From Georgfuchsia toluolica (lineage in GTDB: Bacteria > Pseudomonadota > Gammaproteobacteria > Burkholderiales > Rhodocyclaceae): 64,000 nucleotides of DNA. The notes beneath the pieces were generated by a model. It searched no databases. It saw nothing but the letters and a program-made list of their open reading frames with translations, and was not told where the DNA came from. Positions 59,545-64,000 of the stretch are shown one piece after another. Numbering within the stretch: position 1 is the stretch's first letter; every line of letters starts with the position of its first letter. The position numbers and the translations under genes were made by a program. The stretch spans positions 2,790,001 through 2,854,000 of the forward strand of contig NZ_CAJQUM010000001.1 of NCBI RefSeq assembly GCF_907163265.1, given 5' to 3'.

Positions 59545-59631
59545 ATGAGTGATCTGCCGAGAATCTTCATTGCGTCGTCTCGCGAGTCCCTTCAAGTTGC
59601 TGATCCGTATTTCGCCCCCAACGCGGCTTGA
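59545..59631 (+). pseudogene. Truncated N-terminus of a TIR-like (PF10137-type) nucleotide-binding gene
   Basis: 29 codons: MSDLPRIFIASSRESLQVAD then PYFAPNAA-stop. PRIFIASSRESLQVA matches the first beta-strand and loop of PF10137 TIR-like domains (typically RIFIGSSSEGLxVA), found in CBASS and related defence proteins. TTGGAGTTAACAATG gives a well-placed ribosome binding site. The similarity ends after ~20 residues, so the rest of the gene has been lost. The assignment rests on a short motif. Confidence 0.5.
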
Positions 59632-59672
59632 GGTTCTACAATGCCGTCTTTAGAAACGGCTGATTTGTTGTC

Positions 59673-62600
59673 ATGACTGCCCGCCTGCGCGAAATCCCCT
59701 ACAACTACACCTCGTTCTCCGACCGCGAAATCGTCATTCGCCTGCTGGGGGACGATGCCTGGCGCGTGCTCGAAAGCCTGCGCGCGGAGCGCGTCACCGG
59801 CCGTTCGGCGCGCATGCTCTACGAAGTGCTGGGCGACATCTGGGTGGTGCAGCGCAATCCCTATCTCGAAGACGACCTGCTCGCCAATCCGAATCGACGC
59901 GATGCGCTGGTCGAAGCCCTGCGCCATCGCCTGCGCGAAATCGACAAGCGCCGCGGCGGCAACGAGCGCGTGGCGCAGCTATTGACGGCGGCGACCGGGG
60001 CGGTCGAACGTTTCGAGCGGCACTTTGTCGACACCGCGCAGCGGCGCAAAAAAGTCATGCGCCTGCTGGCGCGGCACACGCGCCGTGACAACATCCGCTT
60101 TGACGGTTTGAGCCGCGTGTCGCATGTGACGGATGCCACCGACTGGCGCGTCGAGTATCCCTTCGTCGTGCTCTGTCCCGATAGCGAGGAAGAAATCGCG
60201 CCGCTGGTGCGTGACTGCATCGAACTCGGCCTCACCATCATTCCGCGCGGCGGTGGCACTGGCTACACCGGCGGCGCGGTGCCGCTGACACCGCTGTCGG
60301 CCGTGATCAACACCGAAAAGCTGATCGACCTCGGCACTGTGGAGATGAAGACGCTGCCGGGAACAGATCGTCCCTATGCCACGGTATTCACCGGTGCCGG
60401 GCTGGTGACGCGGCGCGTGATGGAGGCGGCCGAAAACGCCGGCTTCGTCTTCGCCTGCGACCCGACCTCGGCCGATGCTTCCTGCATCGGCGGCAACATT
60501 GCCATGAACGCGGGCGGCAAAAAGGCGGTGCTGTGGGGCACCGCGCTCGACAATCTGGCGTCGTGGAAGATGGTGATGCCGGACGGCAACTGGTTGCTGG
60601 TCGAACGCATTAACCACAACCTGGGCAAGATCCACGATCAGGACATGGCGACTTTCCGCCTCACGCGCAGCAACGATCGCGGCGACAAGTTGGGTGAAGA
60701 GACCTTGCACATCTTCGGCGCGCAATTTCGCCGCATCGGACTGGGCAAGGATGTCACCGACAAGTTTCTCGGCGGCCTGCCCGGCGTGCAGAAGGAAGGC
60801 TGCGACGGCATCATCACCTCGGCGGTGTGGATCCTGCACAAGATGCCGCCGGTGACGCGTACCGTCTGTCTCGAATTCTTCGGCCAGGTGCGCGAAGCCG
60901 TGCCGTCGATTGTCGAAATCACCGAATACCTCAAGACCAAACCCGGTGGTGCCATTCTGGCCGGTCTCGAACATCTCGACGAGCGCTACGTCAAGGCCGT
61001 CGGCTACGCGACCAAGGCCAAACGGCATGGCCGGCCCAAGATGGTGCTGATCGGCGACATCGTCGGCGACGATGAAAATGCGGTGATGACGGCCTGCTCG
61101 GAAGTGGTGCGCTTTGCCAACGCGCGCGGCGGCGAAGGCTTTATCGCGGTATCTGCCGAGACGCGCAAGAAATTCTGGCTCGATCGTGGCCGCACCGCGG
61201 CCATCTCGAAACATACCAACGCCTTCAAGGTCAATGAGGACGTGGTGATCCCCTTGCCGCGCATGGGCGATTATTGCGACGGCATTGAGCGCATCAACAT
61301 CGAGCTGTCGATCAGGAACAAGCTCGACTTGTGCGACGCGCTGCGCGAATTCTTCCGCGGCGACCTGCCCGTGGCCGTGGGCGATACCGGCCTCGACCGG
61401 GACGAACTGCTCGGCGACCGCCGCGAAAGTGCGCTGGAGCTGATTGCCACGGTGCGCACGCGCTGGCAGTGGCTGCTCGACAGTCTTGACCTGCCGCTGG
61501 CGACGGCCGAAAAGGCCTTCGTGGAACTGGGCATCGAAGCCGCGCCGCTGACCAATAACGCTTCCCAGCCGACATTGTTCCACCGCCTGCAGGACTATTC
61601 GGTGCGCATCTCGTGGAAGAAGGAAGTCAAGCGCCCGCTCGAAATCATTTTCGACGGCGGCGTGTACCGGCCAATTTACGAACGCATGGAGGCGGTGCAG
61701 AAGGAAGTGCTGCGCGGCCGCGTCTTCGTCGCCCTGCACATGCATGCCGGCGACGGCAATGTGCACACCAATATCCCGGTAAACTCGGACAACTACGCCA
61801 TGCTGCAAACCGCCAACACGGCGGTGGCGCGCATCATGAAACTGGCGCGTTCGCTCGACGGCGTGATTTCCGGCGAACATGGCATTGGCATCACCAAGTT
61901 CGAATACCTCAGTGACGAAGAGATTCGGCCCTTCCGCGACTACAAGCAGAAAGTCGATCCCGAAGGCCGCTTCAACAAGGGCAAGCTGTTGCCGGGCAGC
62001 GACCTGGCCAATGCGTATACGCCGTCGTTTGCGCTGCTCGGCGTCGAGTCGCTGATCATGGAGCAATCGGAAATCGGCAAGATTGCCGATTCGATCAAGG
62101 ATTGCCTGCGCTGCGGCAAGTGCAAGCCGGTATGCACGACGCATGTGCCGCGCGCCAACCTGCTCTACAGCCCGCGCGACAAGATTCTCGGCACCGGCCT
62201 GCTGATCGAGGCCTTCCTCTACGAAGAGCAGACGCGGCGCGGTGTTTCATTGCAGCACTTCGACGAGTTCGCCGATGTGGCCGACCACTGCACGGTGTGC
62301 CACAAGTGCGTGACTCCCTGCCCGGTGGATATCGACTTCGGCGATGTCTCGATCGCGATGCGCAATTTCCTGCGCGTGCAGGGCAAGAAGAAATTCAATC
62401 CCGGCACGGCGGTGGCGATGGCCTTCCTCAACGCCACCGATCCGACGACGATCAAGCTGATTCGCGGCCTGCTGATCCAGTTCGGCTCGAAACTGCAGCG
62501 TGCCACCTATCGCGTCGGCAAGGCGTTCGGCCTCATCCAGGCGTCAACGCGGCATCCGGCGGCAACCCTGGGCCGCGCGCCGCTCCGGGCGCAGGTGATC

Positions 62601-63509
62601 CACTTCATCAACAAGCCGATGCCGCGCCATGTGCCGGCGCGCACCTCGCGCGCCATGCTCGATGTCGAGGATGACAAAACCATTCCCGTGATCCGCGATC
62701 CGAAGAAGAGCGCGGAAGAGTCGGAAGCCGTCTTTTACTTCCCCGGCTGTGGTTCGGAGCGGCTGTTCTCGCAGGTGGGACTGGCGACGCAGGCCATGCT
62801 CTTTGATCTCGGCGCCACCACGGTGCTGCCGCCGGGCTACCTGTGCTGCGGCTATCCGCAGATCGCGACCGGCGACGAGGAGAAAGGGCAGGCCATCACC
62901 ACCGGCAACCGCGTGCTGTTCCATCGCGTCGCCAACACGCTCAACTATCTCGACATCAAGACCGTCATCGTCTCCTGCGGCACCTGCATGGATCAATTGC
63001 AGAAATACGAGTTCGAGAAAATCTTCCCCGGCTGCCGCCTGCTCGACATCCATGAATATCTGATGGAGAAGGGCGTCAAGCTCGATGGCGTGAAAGGCGT
63101 GCGCTACATGTACCACGATCCCTGCCATGCGCCGATGAAAACGCACAACCCGCTCAAGGTGGTGAACCAGCTCATGGGTCAGCCGGTGGCGCTGAACGAC
63201 CGCTGCTGCGGCGAATCCGGCAGCTTTGCCGCGACACGGCCCGACATCGCGACCCAGACGCGCTTTCGCAAGGAAGAGGAAATGCGCGGCGGTGCCGACA
63301 AGTTGCGCGCCGACGGCTTCACGGGGGACGTGAAAATCCTGACTTCCTGTCCGTCATGCCTGCAGGGGCTGCAACGCTACAACGACGACGCGGGCACCAC
63401 GGCCGACTACATCGTGGTCGAGATGGCCAAGGCCCTGCTCGGCGACAAGTGGATCGAGAACTATGTGCATGCCGCCAATAATGGCGGGATCGAACGCGTA
63501 TTGCTGTAG
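59673..63509 (+). CDS. FAD-linked 2-hydroxyacid dehydrogenase fused to [4Fe-4S] and CCG domains (DUF3683 type)
   Basis: 1278 residues in one chain. Residues ~1-150 are the DUF3683-type region ([20 protein letters not shown]). An FAD-binding PCMH domain follows ([36 protein letters not shown]), then the FAD-linked C-terminal domain with [20 protein letters not shown] and [14 protein letters not shown]. Two [4Fe-4S] motifs come next ([26 protein letters not shown]), then two CCG motifs (YFPGCGSER ... YLCCGYPQ ... [13 protein letters not shown] ... RCCGESGSF ... SCPSC). The layout equals GlcD plus GlpC/LutA and suggests a D-lactate, glycolate or D-2-hydroxyglutarate dehydrogenase passing electrons to the quinone pool. 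No adjacent partner gene. Confidence 0.9.
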   Translation: MTARLREIPYNYTSFSDREIVIRLLGDDAWRVLESLRAERVTGRSARMLYEVLGDIWVVQRNPYLEDDLLANPNRRDALVEALRHRLREIDKRRGGNERVAQLLTAATGAVERFERHFVDTAQRRKKVMRLLARHTRRDNIRFDGLSRVSHVTDATDWRVEYPFVVLCPDSEEEIAPLVRDCIELGLTIIPRGGGTGYTGGAVPLTPLSAVINTEKLIDLGTVEMKTLPGTDRPYATVFTGAGLVTRRVMEAAENAGFVFACDPTSADASCIGGNIAMNAGGKKAVLWGTALDNLASWKMVMPDGNWLLVERINHNLGKIHDQDMATFRLTRSNDRGDKLGEETLHIFGAQFRRIGLGKDVTDKFLGGLPGVQKEGCDGIITSAVWILHKMPPVTRTVCLEFFGQVREAVPSIVEITEYLKTKPGGAILAGLEHLDERYVKAVGYATKAKRHGRPKMVLIGDIVGDDENAVMTACSEVVRFANARGGEGFIAVSAETRKKFWLDRGRTAAISKHTNAFKVNEDVVIPLPRMGDYCDGIERINIELSIRNKLDLCDALREFFRGDLPVAVGDTGLDRDELLGDRRESALELIATVRTRWQWLLDSLDLPLATAEKAFVELGIEAAPLTNNASQPTLFHRLQDYSVRISWKKEVKRPLEIIFDGGVYRPIYERMEAVQKEVLRGRVFVALHMHAGDGNVHTNIPVNSDNYAMLQTANTAVARIMKLARSLDGVISGEHGIGITKFEYLSDEEIRPFRDYKQKVDPEGRFNKGKLLPGSDLANAYTPSFALLGVESLIMEQSEIGKIADSIKDCLRCGKCKPVCTTHVPRANLLYSPRDKILGTGLLIEAFLYEEQTRRGVSLQHFDEFADVADHCTVCHKCVTPCPVDIDFGDVSIAMRNFLRVQGKKKFNPGTAVAMAFLNATDPTTIKLIRGLLIQFGSKLQRATYRVGKAFGLIQASTRHPAATLGRAPLRAQVIHFINKPMPRHVPARTSRAMLDVEDDKTIPVIRDPKKSAEESEAVFYFPGCGSERLFSQVGLATQAMLFDLGATTVLPPGYLCCGYPQIATGDEEKGQAITTGNRVLFHRVANTLNYLDIKTVIVSCGTCMDQLQKYEFEKIFPGCRLLDIHEYLMEKGVKLDGVKGVRYMYHDPCHAPMKTHNPLKVVNQLMGQPVALNDRCCGESGSFAATRPDIATQTRFRKEEEMRGGADKLRADGFTGDVKILTSCPSCLQGLQRYNDDAGTTADYIVVEMAKALLGDKWIENYVHAANNGGIERVLL

Positions 63510-63521
63510 GCAGGCCGAAGC

Positions 63522-63525
<4 letters not shown>
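63506..63525. terminator. Possible bidirectional terminator between convergent genes
   Basis: GTAGGC (63506-63511) and GCCTAC (63520-63525) form a hairpin that includes the stop codons of both convergent genes. No T-tract, so termination is uncertain. Confidence 0.35.

Positions 63526-64000
<475 letters not shown>

Noticed and set aside
59979-62144. 721-codon open frame antisense to the FAD/Fe-S dehydrogenase
   Set aside because: Fully inside a well-supported gene; sequence is low-complexity His/Ala/Arg-rich typical of reverse-frame shadows.

Overview
This 64 kb window looks like the chromosome of a betaproteobacterium, probably a Rhodocyclales-type organism related to known degraders of steroids or other cyclic carbon sources. 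That placement is an inference from gene order (lipA-lipB-ybeD-dat-dacA-rlpA-rodA-mrdA-mreDCB facing gatC-gatA-gatB-metH) and from the number of CoA-thioester catabolic genes. No rRNA, tRNA or CRISPR array was seen.

Region 1 (1 to about 15.7 kb) is accessory. Its base composition is visibly lower in G+C than the rest, intergenic gaps are long, and broken genes are common: a thiolase fragment, an alcohol dehydrogenase fragment, an IS110-type transposase remnant and the last ~30 codons of a 3-hydroxyacyl-CoA dehydrogenase. The intact genes describe acyl-CoA catabolism: a divergent EtfB-like protein overlapping a membrane Fe-S oxidoreductase, a PaaG-like isomerase, an NTF2-fold protein, two acyl-CoA dehydrogenases of the paired large/small type, and a minus-strand operon of DUF35 protein, thiolase-fold protein, CoA ligase and acyl-CoA dehydrogenase below an AraC regulator. 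The thiolase-fold protein has lost both active-site histidines and may be a retro-aldolase.

Region 2 (15.9 to 24.6 kb) is a C4-CoA module: an AraC-type regulator divergent from fused isobutyryl-CoA mutase (icmF), then a beta-ketothiolase, a long acyl-CoA dehydrogenase interrupted by an amber codon at a normally conserved Gln, and 3-hydroxybutyryl-CoA dehydrogenase. Together they would take isobutyryl-CoA through butyryl-CoA to acetyl-CoA, lacking only a dedicated hydratase.

Region 3 (24.7 to 26.3 kb) is a small insertion: an IS630-family remnant and a PF12281-like nucleotidyltransferase controlled from a striking set of four alternating TTGGGTAGATA-type repeats.

Region 4 (26.3 to 46.2 kb) is core: lipoate synthesis, D-alanine aminotransferase, PBP5-type carboxypeptidase, RlpA, ankyrin protein, the rod-shape (Rod/Mre) cluster, the GatCAB amidotransferase operon with a MaoC-like hydratase inserted, and metH. 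metH is preceded by a near-consensus sigma70 promoter, a SAM-II riboswitch and an intrinsic terminator.

Region 5 (46.2 to 64 kb) mixes housekeeping genes (cca, slt, 5-FCL, ilvA, MATE pump, a 1278-residue FAD/Fe-S dehydrogenase, macB end) with an orphan HEPN protein, a SET-domain/radical-SAM pair, a truncated TIR-like defence-gene remnant, and several families of dispersed palindromic repeats, some of which have been captured into coding ends (cca).
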